Assembly (NCBI GenBank): GCA_022315425.1
Contig: JAIUPT010000032.1
Span: 918,501 to 982,500, forward strand
Length of the DNA stretch: 64,000 nt
Direction: 5' to 3'
From: Pseudevernia furfuracea
Taxonomy: Eukaryota > Ascomycota > Lecanoromycetes > Lecanorales > Parmeliaceae
A program made the position numbers and the translations under genes. The notes under the pieces were generated by a model. That model worked only from the letters and a program-made list of their open reading frames with translations, was not told the origin of the DNA and did no database searches. Within the stretch, counting starts at the first letter, position 1. Each line of letters starts with the position of its first letter. Of this stretch, positions 1-11,706 are shown in pieces.

Positions 1-258
1 TCATCTACAAGGCGAAAGGTTAGGTAGTGAAATTGACTCAAGAGCACTGAAGCGGGTGTTTTGACACGTACCTGCGCTGATTGACTGAGTTTTATCTAGA
101 TTGCCGGGTTGCAGTTGAGACTGATTCTGGAATTGAGACTGAGATTGAGATTGAGATTGATCTGTGATATGAGCTGAGGGGTGTCCATTGGTGGTTGATG
201 GGACTCCATTGGTTGCCGAAGGTTCCCTCATTGGCTGCTGATCTACGGAGTTCATCAT
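1..258 (-). CDS. Unknown protein, 5' part at window edge
   Basis: The start codon is at 258 and is followed at once by a second Met codon. The frame reads to a stop at 1-3, but a good donor (CAG|GTACGTG, exon ending at 72) suggests splicing into exons beyond the left edge. The readable N-terminus is polar and low in complexity, with an SQ-alternating stretch and several Asn and Thr, as in disordered N-termini of fungal regulators. No domain is visible and I do not recognise the protein. It lies head-to-head with the next gene across about 400 bp. The product could be a short 85-residue protein, but a spliced longer one is more likely. Confidence 0.45.
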   Translation of the reverse strand: MMNSVDQQPMREPSATNGVPSTTNGHPSAHITDQSQSQSQSQFQNQSQLQPGNLDKTQSISAGTCQNTRFSALESISLPNLSPCR

Positions 259-664
259 GTCGTAAGGTGTAGGAAAGGAAGGAAGTATATCGCAGTTGGT
301 GAAGTAGAAGGGATGGAAATGGAAGGTAAGGTAGTTTCCAGTCTCTTGGTGTCTAGTGTCTAGGTAGGTAGTCGAGGTAGTCTCTACCTCACTTTACTTA
401 GCTAAATTAAAAGAGGTACCGAGGTACCTAAGATCTTATCACCCGTCAAACACTCCACCACTTACTGTACTCCTGTTTACACTCCAATTGGACTGTGACG
501 ACTTAGCCATACACTTAGTCAGAAATACACTATCTAGTATTTCTCTGGTCAATTATTTGATCAAAATCCTTATAGACGTCCTTTCTAACCAGCTTCATGC
601 AAACTAGCTACTTTCCAATACTCCTGCTTGCCCTCCAATGACACGGCCATTTGCTTTGTCCACC
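259..664. promoter_or_regulatory. Divergent spacer rich in AGGTA
   Basis: This 406-bp spacer separates two outward-facing genes and should hold both promoters. It is rich in AGGTA/TACCT words, for example around 360-432, including GGTACCGAGGTACC. No open frame or RNA gene is visible. Confidence 0.4.
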
Positions 665-2681
665 ATGGTGAGTCTACCTTTAGCCATGACTTATACCCGC
701 TTAAAGAGCATTCTTAGCCAGTCTGTATACTGACGCCCAAGCAAGTCTGGCAACTTCGACTTCCCACCTGCAACTACGAGGCAGGGTCAGGCTCCTTCCT
801 TCGACGAAGCGTCCAGCATTGTTCGAGAAAATGCATCGCAACGCAACGCTCTACGACACAGGATTGAAGAGGTGCGGCGATTGAGAGACCATATGAATGA
901 TTCAGACGAGCGTCAAAGACTGCGAGTGGTGCGAGAAGAGTTGAGGCGCAGACCGGGTGCTGAACCGAGGCCTGCACATGGTAATACAGTATCTGATGCT
1001 CAAGCTCCAACTTCTGCTATGAGGTCTCGACTCGAAAATGTTCGTCACCGAGCTCGTCAACGCGTGCAAGACCGAGCGGGAAGTGGGGGGACCGTACAAC
1101 AGGCGGTGGAACGACTCAACGAAGCCAGCTCTAACCTTAGCTCGTTACTCGACCAACCAATTCCGAGGATAGCATCTCCAGATATGAGTGCTCGAGAATA
1201 CTCAGGCGAGGCAGAAGTGAACAGAAGACGGGCCAAGCGCCGAAAATTGGATGCCGATCCTTTATCTGCTGGTCACCTGAGAGGTTTTAATTATGGATAC
1301 CGTGGACAAGTTGTACCCGGACCTTTGAAGATGGAAATCGTCAGCTGCGATGGTGGGTTACACACGGAAGCAGCCCGACATGGTAGAGAGTATTGTCCTG
1401 AGAACGTGCTCCGTAACGACAAGAGCGTTTATTGCACCGAGAATGACAAATGCAATCTGATTCTACGCCATATGGGGGAGACTACATTTTGTCTGAAGAA
1501 GCTTGTCATCAAAGCTCCCGAAAGAGGATTTACAGCACCGTGAGCCTTCACCAGTGTCTGGCTTGGTTGCTAAGCTAATGTATCGAGGTAGCATACAAGA
1601 AGGCATGGTGTTCGTTTCTATGTCAGCTTCTGATCTCCTCACTCGTACTGCTCAGTATCAGATGCGGGACCATTCTCCACTTGAGGAAAGCGAGGACCAG
1701 GAGCCTTTATTCTCACACGACGCAAATGAAAGTCGGCCCCTCTCCCGCAGACGAGACTCGAGTGGCCAACGCACAGTGCCTCCTCCAATCTCGAATTCAG
1801 CTGCTCGTAGGTACCGACGTAACAATACCAGAAGTACCAGGACTAGCGGCCATCCATTTCCACTTGTCGACCTCGGCGATGATTCTATTCCACCGTTCCA
1901 AACCTCCAATACTTCAGAGCCTTCTGACTTCACAGTAATAACCTCATGTAACGACCCTTCTTCTGATGAAGAAGAACCGTCTAGCGCCGCCACACTGGCC
2001 GATCGCCTCCGCCGCGACCGCCTTCTGGGACCTTATGAGCTCTCGTCCGACGAAGATACAGAAGACGGCCTAGAAGGCAATATGCGACGTGGAGGGGCCA
2101 TGGGGGTTCCCTCGGGTCATACCTACTATCGGAGAAGCAGCCGCAGGGCAGAGCCTAGCAAGATTGAAATTGTCGGTGCTGCAGATGTCAGTGAAGAAGG
2201 TAGGGAGAACAAGGAAGTTTTGGCTCCCCATGCCAGGTTCTTCATCGAAAGAACTCGCAGGTACGTTTTTTCGAAGTCATTCTACCCTACTCAGTTCCGA
2301 CCTTCGATCATGAGAAAAGTTTCGCTAGCTAGAAGTATTTTAACTCTTCGGAAGCGTCTTCGAAGTGTTTTCGAAATGTCTTCAAACTCCAATTTCTGTC
2401 TCAAAGGTGGATAACTGACTCCGAGATCTTTAATAGTGTGATTAGTGTCAAATTTGATCCACCTGTGTGAGTGCATATGCATCTTCTTACTCCTTCCTCA
2501 CTCCAGTCTAGCACCGAACATACTGCGGCGGCCTTTTGGCTAACGATGATCACTCAGGTCCGGCAAGTTTATCCTCCTGAAGCTATGGAGTCCATCCAAG
2601 GAACAGAATATTGACATCCAAAGCATCGTGGCGTATGGTTTTGCGGGACCGAGGTTCTTTCCTGCTGCACAGATGATGTGA
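665..2681 (+). CDS. Conserved fungal protein with split discoidin-like region
   Basis: Proposed exons are 665-667 (the ATG alone), 746-1539, 1592-2260, 2437-2466 (30 nt) and 2558-2681, giving 539 residues with all phases consistent. The Arg-rich N-terminus carries a helical stretch. Two blocks look like halves of one beta-sandwich. The first ends exon 2 and opens exon 3 (VPGPLKMEIVSCDGG, then KAPERGFTAPIQEGMVFVSM). The second is the C-terminus (SGKFILLKLWSP, then IDIQSIVAYGFAGPRFFP). Between them lie about 200 acidic, Ser-rich residues. The terminal block resembles the last strands of galactose-binding/discoidin folds, but that is inference. I recognise the family pattern from other ascomycetes but cannot name a function. 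The downstream exons are more certain than the ATG-only first exon. Confidence 0.7.
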
Positions 2682-3302
2682 AGGCCATCGCCTAGTCATT
2701 GAGGAGTTCTTGTTTGTAGCATTTTCTCGGTTGAGATCATGCTTCTCTTATGCAAGATCGTGAGGAATGCTTTGAACTGTTTGCGGAGGCATTTTCCGTA
2801 GCGACTTGATAATGTTTCAGGTATCTAATTTCTCCAGATGCCTTTGATGATACCCATGAACTTTGAGACGATTGAATCTCATGAATCTTGCGGCATGAAA
2901 AGTAGTTGCACCTCGCTATGGTATCTTAGGCTATGAAGAGGAATATTCGCCAATCAGTCGACTGGAGAAAGCTAGAATCCGAAGATATACTGCGCAAAAA
3001 GGAGTATGTGGAGACAGACGAACGACCGCTCGATGAAATTGGCGAGTAGTGTACCCACTGTTGTCCATAACATCCGACGCCTAAGGTAGCTCTTGAACTC
3101 TAGGACACTGAAGATCCTCGCGCTGACCTTTTCCAAACCCTCCCACCTCATTTCCCTTTCCACTGGATCATCATCCCATTCATAAACATGCCGTTTCTCA
3201 TATGTGTCCAAACGGACGGTCGATCCAACCCATGTCTGGAATGGCCTGGCCATTGTTCGTGCACACATGGCTACCGTTCAATCAACGACAACCCATACGC
3301 TC
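2682..3302. other. Convergent intergenic stretch
   Basis: This 621-bp stretch lies between two genes that end toward each other. The only sizeable frame is a 98-codon minus-strand ORF (2972-3268) that I cannot match to a family. Otherwise nothing is seen beyond 3' UTR sequence. Confidence 0.4.
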
Positions 3303-6020
3303 TCAGCACACAACCACATCCGCGGGATCAGACGCTCCATTCACCCCTGAAGCTACAAAGCCTCCATAATCTGGCATACCTCTAGACTCATTGTGCTGTG
3401 GAAGTTCCACCACATCCATACCGATGCCACTGTCGTCGTGACTCTGCATGAGCTCGAACTCTGCTACTTTTGTGACATGCTGGGGTATCGGTTCGTCAAA
3501 ATGTTCTTGCGCAGACACGTCCATTGTGGCAGTAGGAGCAGGATGACTGTATCTGTAATGCTGCAGATGTAGATCGCGCTGACCATGTTCATGGTGAAAG
3601 TTGTTCCTTGCGTCAACGCTTCCATAGCGACTAGGCGCATCGACACTATCGCTGACCCCAGTCCTTGGTCTCGAGCCTCCACGATTTTCAGTCTCACTAT
3701 CATTTACACCAAAGCCTGCCTCGTACGCAGACCTCTTTTGTGGTCTCATCTCCATGCTACTTGGTGAATGCTCCAGAAAGCCTCCCTTCTCAGCCATCCA
3801 TTGAAGCATCTCGTCAACCCAGACTTTAGTGACCCACCACGATCCGAAGCTCAATGCCTGCGCCATCGTGATATCGCGTAATGCAGCCGAGCCAATCTCG
3901 CCAACACAGTGAAGAAGGAGGCGGGCATCGATACCAGGAAAGCGAGACGAAAGGTCGTAAAGAAATGTGGTCCACCGGTCCAGGACACCCGATGTCGAGC
4001 TGTCATCCATCTCATGGTGTGATTGCTGTGGGTAAGGCAGGCCCGCGCTAGACGCAGTGTTGGCGTAGATTGGCTGCATGCCCGGATAAGAAGCGGCCTT
4101 GAGAGGTCCGAGTAGCTCACGAACCTCGTTCGTCAAGATCTGCAGAGTGCGTGTGTATCCCCGACCCGGAAGGCTGCTCTCAACAACACTTACGGGCTTT
4201 ACATAGTAGACCCAGTCGTGCCACATTTGATCCCGATTGGCATCGTTGGTAAGCATATTCGCTGCTGCGTGAGCCGTAGCGTTGACGCGAAGAAGGCGAT
4301 CAATCAGGCTAGCAAAGATCGTTGCAGGACCAAGTTTTGCATCACGGACGTGCTGCGGGTGGTTTTGAAATGTTGTCGAGATGTGGACGCTCAACTTGTT
4401 GGATATGTTTCGAAAGGTTTCCGTGACTTTTGGAGGCATGACTTGGAGAGCGAGAGGAGACACAAAACGTATCATTTTTTGATACATCAGCCAATCGCAC
4501 TCTTTGATCCAGCTAGCGATATTTGGATGAGCGAGCAACTTTTGGACCGGGACTGTCAACGTTCCATGGAATGAAGTGAAATGGTGCCAGAACATTTTTT
4601 CCTTGCAAAACCGAAAGCTGTCTATGACGGATATGCAGTGAGTGCGGTACAAAGCTACTAAAGCATTTGCAGCATCAGGGTCAGTCCCGCTGGGTAGGTA
4701 GCGCTGCAGACTGGGCAACTCAATAGGTTCGTTGTGAGCGTAGGGAGGCTCTTGCTGAGTTGGAAATTTGAGCTCTCGACTAACCATATTGCGACGGGAG
4801 GGACCATGGTGGATGTTGGGTGAAGTGGGATTGAGATACAGGCAGCCCTGGGCCTTTTGGTTACGCATGCTGGTATGTGAAGCGTTCGGGGTAAATTGGG
4901 TGTTTGGGGAAGGAAAGACAGCAGTGTCAGCTGGAAGTTGGATTCTCAAGCTGTCGTGCAGACTAGAGTCAGAATTTGAAACAAGGGTAAACGCGAATTT
5001 CCAGGTCAACGTAGCAACGTGACGAGACCGTCACGATATGAAGTAGCTTACCTTCTAGCAATCGAGCTATCTGTTGCTTCAACAACATCTCCTTCATTTT
5101 GGAAGAGCTCACCACCATGACTCTCAGGGGGTTCATCTATCAAGGTGAGATCTACGTAATGGTATTTTGATTCTCCACGCATTCCGAGTCGTCGAGTTTG
5201 AATGCCGGGGAAAATGATCCTGACGAGCTTGCCAAAGCTGGCCGGGTTGAGGGGAGACACTCTCTCATTGCCGCACCTCGTTGCGTAAAGAGTATAAACT
5301 CGATTACGAGGTACCGAGCTGTTGCCTCTTCCACATTTAGAATTCAGCCTACGATACAAGATTAGTTTTTATATGTCTGCATCGATCTGACACGCTGTCT
5401 CACCAATTCATTGCAAAAATCTGTTTGGTTTTCTCTGATTTTGGTCCTCTCTCATTTGCAAGTACTGAAGCAGCGACGTCGTTCAAATCGCGATCTTTGT
5501 TTGCGGCGAAAAGCTTTCGGAGCTCGTTGTCATTGGCAATGCTTGAGGCGGAGCCTTTCTTTTTTTTCGTCTCTCCCGCTCCTGCATCATCTTGGGTCTG
5601 CTCATCGTTGAATGTCATGACAAATTGTTGCCCCTGACCATCGAACGAATGATTGTGATTCATTAATTGTCTCATCGCTTCATTACTTCCATTATATGAA
5701 TCTTCTACGCCCATGGCCTGCGCTCGAGCAACAGGGTCTTGCAGCGACGGATCAATTGCATATTGCCGGTTGAGGTTCTGGTTGGTCAACTGCTGCTCAG
5801 AGCGTGTGATTATGTCTTCAGTACGATACTGTGACGGCGTACCATGGGCTGGTTGAGCTTGAGGTATTTGGGAGGATTCAGTGAGAGGCTGGATTTGCTG
5901 CGCAGGATGTGCGCTGGTTGTATTAATGCTTGTGGTTGAAGCGCGGGAAATTGGTCGTGGACGACTGCTCGCAGTTGAGCCAGATGTGTTGGACCGTGGT
6001 CGCACAGGGCCAGGAGCCAT
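3303..6020 (-). CDS. rfx1: RFX-family transcription factor
   Basis: Exons 6020-5404, 5348-5052 and 4962-3303 give 857 residues. The winged-helix RFX DNA-binding domain spans the first junction (about residues 190-275). Its hallmark VPRNRVYTLYATRC is followed by LNPASFGKLVRIIFPG and GMRGESKYHYV. The RFX C-terminal/dimerisation region follows (about 310-560; LPSGTDPDAANALVALYRTH, then WHHFTSFHG). The N-terminus is Ser/Thr/Gln-rich with a basic KKKK patch, and the C-terminus is polar. Relatives (yeast Rfx1/Crt1, fission yeast Sak1, Aspergillus RfxA) bind X-box DNA and control DNA-damage, cell-division or morphogenesis genes. The frame runs upstream of 6020 only through non-ATG codons, so 6020 is the first usable ATG; a small upstream exon cannot be excluded. 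Confidence 0.93.
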
Positions 6021-6684
6021 ATTCACTGCGTTTGTCTGAAGTTGCGACACTGCCGTTATGAAAGGTCAGCACCGCAAGTTGCGAAAATATTGGGTTAACA
6101 AACGTAGGAAGAGCGCACCGGTAAGTATCTGACGGCAGTGACCGGTTTTCGGAAATCGGACTTCAATTGATTTAGTCTACAAATGGGCCAGTAAGTATCC
6201 CGAGCTGTTTGGCAGGACAAGGTCTAGAGGATCGGTTTGTTTGTTGGGGGAGGGGGGGGGAGCGGCTGGATTTTGGAGTCGATCGCAACGTCTCCGCTAG
6301 GACAACGACGCGGACGCTGGCAAAGGTGGCACTTCGAAGAGAACACTCTCGCCCAAGATCATTCAGAGCTCAAAGTGGGCCAGGAAGCCCTTGGAGCGTT
6401 GAGCCTTTGTGCCTTGAATTTTCAGTTGACCTTGAATCGTTGTTTACAAAATTGGTTGCGATGGGCGATGAGTGAAAGACGCTACTCTAAGCACTAGAGT
6501 AATCTTAGCTTCGTAATTTTACTTCTACGTCAATCCCCCGATGTGCCGCGGGTGCCCCATAACCCAACACGTCTCCATTTTCAAACATCCAAGAAAATTC
6601 GACCGACTCCAAAACCATCTCTTATAACCCTCGCTCTTGATCACTACTAAACGATCCTTCTATTCCTAGCAGCAATCCGCAGGC
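6021..6684. promoter_or_regulatory. Divergent spacer, RFX and YOP1
   Basis: This 664-bp spacer lies between the RFX start (minus) and the YOP1 start (plus). It contains a G-run near 6243-6260 and pyrimidine-rich sequence just upstream of YOP1. Short ORFs here show no family signature. Confidence 0.45.
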
Positions 6685-7530
6685 ATGTCTTTCCAAGACC
6701 GAACACAGCACCAAATTGGCCAGATTGATAAGGAGGTATGTTCTCCCACAGCTTGCGATAGATGTTCATATGCCTACAGCTACCTCATATCATCTCGCCG
6801 AAGGAGTATACTAATCAATGAATGCTGTAGCTGTCCAAATATCCCATGCTCAACAACTTCGAAAAGCAGACTTCGGTGCCTAAGGTCTACGCCTTTCTTG
6901 GCCTCGTCGGCATCTACTTTTTCCTTGTCTTCTTCAACATTGCTGGCGAGTTCCTTGTGAACTTCGCCGGGTTCCTCGTCCCAGGTTACTATTCTCTGGA
7001 AGCTCTGTTCAGTGCGAGCAAGGTTGATGATACCCAGGTAAGCATTTCTGTCTGCACCGTGCTTTGATCTGGATCCTATGCTGATAAGGTCCTTAGTGGT
7101 TAACAGTAAGTCAAGCTCGCTTTAAGCGATGTTCTGCAGCTACAGAACCCTTTTTTGACAATCGCAGTACTGGGTCGTCTATGCATTCTTGTCCGTGTTC
7201 GAGAGTGTTGTCAACGCTGTCTACTGGTTTCGTAAGTCCACGGCCTTCTGTAAGTATGAGCTTTCCTGATTACTAACGAGCAACAGCCTTTTACTACACC
7301 TTCAAATTTGTCCTCGTGTTGTGGATGGCTCTCCCTCAAACTGGGTAAGTCTGGCCACAACAATCTCACCATTGGAGCACGTGACTTATAAGAGAAAAAC
7401 TAGTGGCGCCCAGATCGTCTTCCGTTCCTTCATCCAGCCCGTCTTCTCCCGCTTCTTCTCCCAGAGTGGCTCTACTGCTGCCAACCTACGCTCTCAAGCT
7501 GACCAGGCGACTAAGCCTCACGCCATGTAA
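6685..7530 (+). CDS. YOP1: Yop1/REEP5-family ER-shaping protein
   Basis: Five exons (6685-6735, 6831-7037, 7168-7231, 7287-7344, 7404-7530) give 168 residues, the usual length for the DP1/TB2/HVA22 family. Family hallmarks include the paired hydrophobic hairpins (YAFLGLVGIYFFLVFFNIAG and the stretch around GFLVPGYYSLEALFS), then TQYWVVYAFLSVFESV and YYTFKFVLVLWMALPQT. Yop1 inserts two wedge-shaped hairpins into the ER membrane and, with reticulons, stabilises tubule curvature. It also binds Rab-family Yip proteins. The C-terminus is short and polar. Every splice junction uses GTAAGT-like donors and keeps phase. Confidence 0.96.
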
Positions 7531-7962
7531 AGCGCCCAGATTGGTCTTCGAAAGTCTTTCCTGGAATAAGCCGAACGCGGCACTATGCTGCATCTTTTCA
7601 TAAGCAGGATATGTTTCAATCGACAATTGGAGATGGCAGCAGCACTGGGGCGGATATGTTCAGCGGAGGTTGAACGGTAGGAGTCAGCGAGTCTTCAGTC
7701 GAGCATCAAGCGTATGATTTGGTCTTCTATTGTATGATACAGCCTAGCTGGTAATGAAGCCTCTGTCCTATTTGCAGAAAGAACGTTCTATTCTGCACAT
7801 CTTGTGTGAGCCCCATCAATCTATGAGGTTTACTGATTTTTCGGGGACAAGTCTGATGGTCAAGAAATGGCTCATTATCGTACAACAATCCAGCAAGTTG
7901 ATCGGCGATTACATAGCCCATCTTGCTCACAGGCTCCCACGGCCACAATATCCAGTGTCTTC
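7531..7962. other. Convergent 3' region of YOP1 and ATG101
   Basis: This 432-bp spacer holds the 3' UTRs of two convergent genes. No additional gene is seen. Frames crossing it are antisense shadows of ATG101. Confidence 0.5.
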
Positions 7963-8665
7963 TCAAAACATTCCAATACCTTTCCCCCAACCCTCTACTC
8001 GTGGATCCAAGTCTATGTGAAAGGGAAACGGATTCGTCTCGCTAGTGGTTATGGGTGGTATGTGATCCTTGTCTCGATTGACAAGCGTGATAATTTTCAT
8101 GGCTGTCTTCTGCAACGTTGATCCGATGGCCTTCATCACCTTGGTTCGTTCTATGGAATCATCAGCGATGCTGGATTTCTCCTCGAAGGCTTTGGCGTAG
8201 TGGGCCTACCTATCTCCGTTTTTGGCGTAGCCAGAGTCACTTCCAAGCACCAAGACTCCCAGCAAACCTCTTCGTCACCCTTGGCTCCACCAGTGAACCA
8301 ACCCAGGCCCCCACCTTTCCTCCTCTTCTTCTCAAAGAATTGTACAACTAGAGAGCCACGCACGCTGCTCTTCGGGGAGGAAGTAGAGGAGAGTTGGCGT
8401 ATTAGTTGTCCAACGCGTGTGTCTATCAGGGTTTCGAGCTCAGGATCGGCAATGAGAGGAAGGGTGAGATCAAGGACTTCGATGCTGGATGGCCTTATGC
8501 AAGGAAAGTATCGGTGGAAAAAAATAGTGTGAAGGATTCCTAGCTGGTGTTCAGCGATGTCGTTAATCGAAATATCGGGGTTAAGATACCTCGAACGATA
8601 TCTTTGACACAGGTAGGATCCGCGAAGACGTCGAGTATGTGTTGGGGGGGTTTTCGCTGCTCCAT
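7963..8665 (-). CDS. ATG101: Autophagy protein Atg101 (HORMA)
   Basis: Exons 8665-8590, 8539-8210 and 8150-7963 give 197 residues with all phases consistent. It starts MEQRKPPQHILDVFADP, then GILHTIFFHRYF. The HORMA hallmark SLVVQFFEKKRRK is followed by DEEVCWESWCLEVTLATPKT, and the WF-type loop residues (GWFTGG) are present. The C-terminus reads VNRDKDHIPPI and ends VEGWGKGIGMF. Atg101 pairs with the HORMA domain of Atg13 in the Atg1/ULK initiation complex of organisms lacking Atg29/Atg31, consistent with a filamentous fungus. The exons are short and lie antisense to several long but meaningless plus-strand frames, so the gene is easy to miss. It is divergent from PEX3. Confidence 0.95.
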
Positions 8666-9139
8666 ACTATGAAGCTATAAAGCTGGCCACTCTCAGCATG
8701 ATTGCCACGAGATAGTTAAAGCGTTGAGGGTAAACGGCGCTGGTACCGTGCCAACGGCGAAGACGATAGCAGACGGTAAATTGTACGGAGTAATCTATCA
8801 GTACCGTCTTCACACTCGTGATACAGACTGATAACCCCCCCCCACCACCCACCTCGCCACGCTTAGGGTTAGGGCTACGTACAACGGTCCAAGTACCTAG
8901 GTATCTTACCACCTTAACTTTAGCGCTTCCCGCCACTTCTAGATGCCGATAGGGCTACCTCCAAGTCCAACGCGAATCCCCAATTCCTCCCATGGGCCAC
9001 AAGTACTCTGTATACAAAATCACCTTTACCGAGTACGGAGTACCATGATACTAATGAATACCTGAATGCCGTCGCCAATTCTCACCTCTCCCTTTTTTCG
9101 AGGTCTGGATTGGTGACAGCGTACGGGCTTGCAAAGAGG
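8666..9139. promoter_or_regulatory. Divergent promoter, ATG101 and PEX3
   Basis: This 474-bp spacer lies between two outward genes. It contains a telobox (8863-8874), two copies of TACGGAGTA (8784-8792, 9034-9042), a C-run near 8833-8842 and CCTAGG-centred palindromic sequence near 8895. No coding frame is supported. Confidence 0.5.
8863..8874 (+). promoter_or_regulatory. Telobox (TTAGGG x2)
   Basis: Two perfect TTAGGG units lie in the ATG101/PEX3 divergent promoter. Such teloboxes are known binding sites of Tbf1/Teb1-type Myb factors in fungi; binding here is inferred. Confidence 0.45.
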
Positions 9140-10979
9140 ATGATATCCGCTACAAGGACATGGTTGCGGCGAAACCGTACAAATTTTGCTATTGGATGTG
9201 GCTTTGTTGGGGTCGGATACGTTGCAGGCCAATATGTGCTATCAAAGATCACAGAGGCGAGAGAGCGTATGGCTGGTGACCGCATAGCTAAGGAAAAGTA
9301 CAAGTTCCTTGCTTTCTCTCTCCAAAACCGCGCTGACTGAATAGCTTGCGCCGACGATTCCAACATAATCAGGAAGACTGTACTATCACTGTTCTCGAAT
9401 TATTACCTACTGTGGCAGACAATATCATCGAAGCTTTGCCATCAGAGAAGATTACACACCATTTGCAGCAGAAAAAGGCAGAGAGGTTGGGTAAGAGCGC
9501 AGCCACGTCCGACGTAGCGCCATCAGAGCTCTCATCAGGAACCCCAAGTGCAGTAGATGAAGATGGAAGAAGCTTCTCCAGCTTCCAAAGCGGAAGCTAC
9601 ATCCATGCTAGCCAGATGGGAGCTTCCAGCTCCGCCACCAGTGAATCCAGGTCCTCTTTGAGTAAAGCCCAGCTGTGGAATGATCTCAAGATCAGTTGTC
9701 AGTGCCCTGAATCTGCTTTCCCCCTCTCCATTATACTGATCCGTCGTAGCAATTACAAGATCAGTCACTCTGCTATACACTGTCGCTTTGCTGAGTCTAT
9801 TGACTCGCATTCAACTCAACCTCCTCGGTCGAAGGAATTACCTCTCGAGTGTTGTATCTCTAGCTTCACACCCGCAACACGATCCTACAATCAGCCTGGA
9901 AAATCACGACGACGATAATGTTGAGCGAGCATATGGCAACGACTTTGAGACAAATCGCAAATACCTCACATTCAGTTGGTGGTTGCTGCATCGAGGATGG
10001 AGAGAATTGATGATGAATGTCGAGAATGCGGTCAGAGAAGTCTTTGGCTCTGTAAACCCAAGGGAAGATATCCCCGTCGAGAGAATATCAAGCCTGATAC
10101 TGGATGTGAGAAAGGCAGTGGAAGGCGCAACTCCTGAGGAGCGGAAGTAAGCCGACTTCACATGTTCATCCTACCCTTGTTGTGCTAATTTACTGTAGGA
10201 CGCGCAAGTGGCTCCCGTTTCTTCTCCCGCCCTCTGACCAAGAGGAATCTGTCCTTCAAGAGTCTGGCATGTCAACCCCTCCTAGTGTGCCACAATCTCC
10301 AAGGCCGCAAGACCCTATATCTTTGCACTCTCCTCCGGACCCCCCACCCTCTGCCTCACCAACGTCTCCTCCTCTCCGGCGCCTCCTCGACGAGACATCC
10401 GATCTTGTCGACTCTCCAATGTTCACCCACGTCCTCACGCTTCTGCTTGACGCTGATTTTTCCCTACTCGTAGACGGGAAGCTTCGCTCAGAGGCTTACA
10501 AAGTCGCACCTCTGACTCCCACACCTATTCCAGAACCTAGGATAACCGAGATTGCCGATCCTGAACCATTGACTGCCTCAGCGAAACTCGCTACAATATT
10601 GGCTGTCATGACGAGGGAAGCGCACAAGATTGGCAACGGGGTCCCGAATGAATATGTGCAGGCGATCGAGGCTGTGAGCGAGCTAGAAGCGTTTGCAGCA
10701 GTAGTCTACAGTAGTAATTTTGAATTTGAGGCCGTGTTTGAGACCAGTACTACGCCTGATTCTACGGCTTCTGGAAGCAGAGATGAGGTAGCAGAAGGTG
10801 GAAAGAGTAGAAAGGGCTTCGCCGGTACATCTGCTGTCGAGGTGGAAGACGTTGTAAGGGTGGGGAAAGGAGGAGGCATCATGGACACGGCTACTGGAGT
10901 TTTCGATGCTGCATGGGGAGGATTCGAGAGCGTTTGGGGTAAGGTAACGGGGAGCGGTGAGTCCGCAATGACAGGGTGA
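9140..10979 (+). CDS. PEX3: Peroxin-3, peroxisome membrane biogenesis
   Basis: Exons 9140-9297, 9345-9697, 9750-10146 and 10199-10979 give 562 residues. The N-terminus MISATRTWLRRNRTNFAIG leads into a hydrophobic anchor (GFVGVGYVAGQYVLSKI). The conserved core then reads LRRRFQHNQEDCTITVL, WNDLKISSITRS and LLTRIQLNLLGRRNYL. Pex3 sits in the peroxisomal membrane with its bulk in the cytosol and docks Pex19 carrying new membrane proteins; in yeasts it also serves pexophagy and inheritance. A Pro/Ser-rich loop (around residues 310-350) and a Gly-rich C-terminal tail are typical of filamentous fungal versions. Frames upstream of 9140 lack an ATG, which supports this start. Confidence 0.95.
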
Positions 10980-11706
10980 AGGAGGTATCTTAAAAAAATC
11001 GCTCAACGGCGTCCGGACTGTACGCTCATCTCACGCCAGTCTACCGATTAGAGAGGAGCATCTTGGGGCCTCGAATGTGAGTGGATAATTGGATTAGAGT
11101 ATTCCCCTGCGCGTCCTTTTGACCAGGCTTTGCTAGGTAACGACCTCAGCGAAAGGAGAAGCTTTCTCCATCGGACGTGACTCGTTCTCGATCAATTCTT
11201 CTAACTCTTTATCTGTTCCCGTGAAAGTCGACGACAATGGGTGCTAAGTTCAATACCGTCTTGATTGCTGGTTCTGTGGGTTTCGAGTCTACCAACACCG
11301 ATGTCATCAAAAGGTCCCGCAGTCTTAGATATAACGATTCCATATGTACAGAGACTAAGTGGAAGATTTTTGAGAAGTAGTAAAAAAAAAGTAGTGGGAA
11401 ATGTTGAGATAAAGTAAAATATGTAAGGACTTGAGAGGCTCTTATCATATATATAAGTTGGAGTACTTTAGCTAGAACATTGACACTGCTAACAGGAATT
11501 AATTCCACAAGAAATTGGATTTGAACCCGAGAACGTCGCCATTCACCTGTGATCAGAAGCAGTTGTAAGGGCAGGTGGGGAACCAAAATACTGTCTTCGG
11601 TACTTGTATGTCCTCAATGTCCCATGGACTTGCACCCTTGCAACGCCAGTCTTCTTCGGCAGCGTTCCCCAGAGCTACATCAGCTTTCGCAGTGGTCTAA
11701 GCATTC
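10980..11706. other. Convergent spacer, PEX3 and PBN1
   Basis: This 727-bp stretch carries A-rich sequence near 11385 and an isolated minus-strand pol III B-box-like word (11517-11527). A 45-codon frame from 11238 has no recognisable features. No gene is supported. Confidence 0.4.

Noticed and set aside
8118..8532. Overlapping plus-strand frames of 77-110 codons
   Set aside because: They are antisense to ATG101 exon 2, whose protein signature is unmistakable.
11490..11585. Possible minus-strand tRNA around GGTTCAAATCC
   Set aside because: The T-stem pairs only two of five bases, there is no A-box, and no acceptor stem closes.
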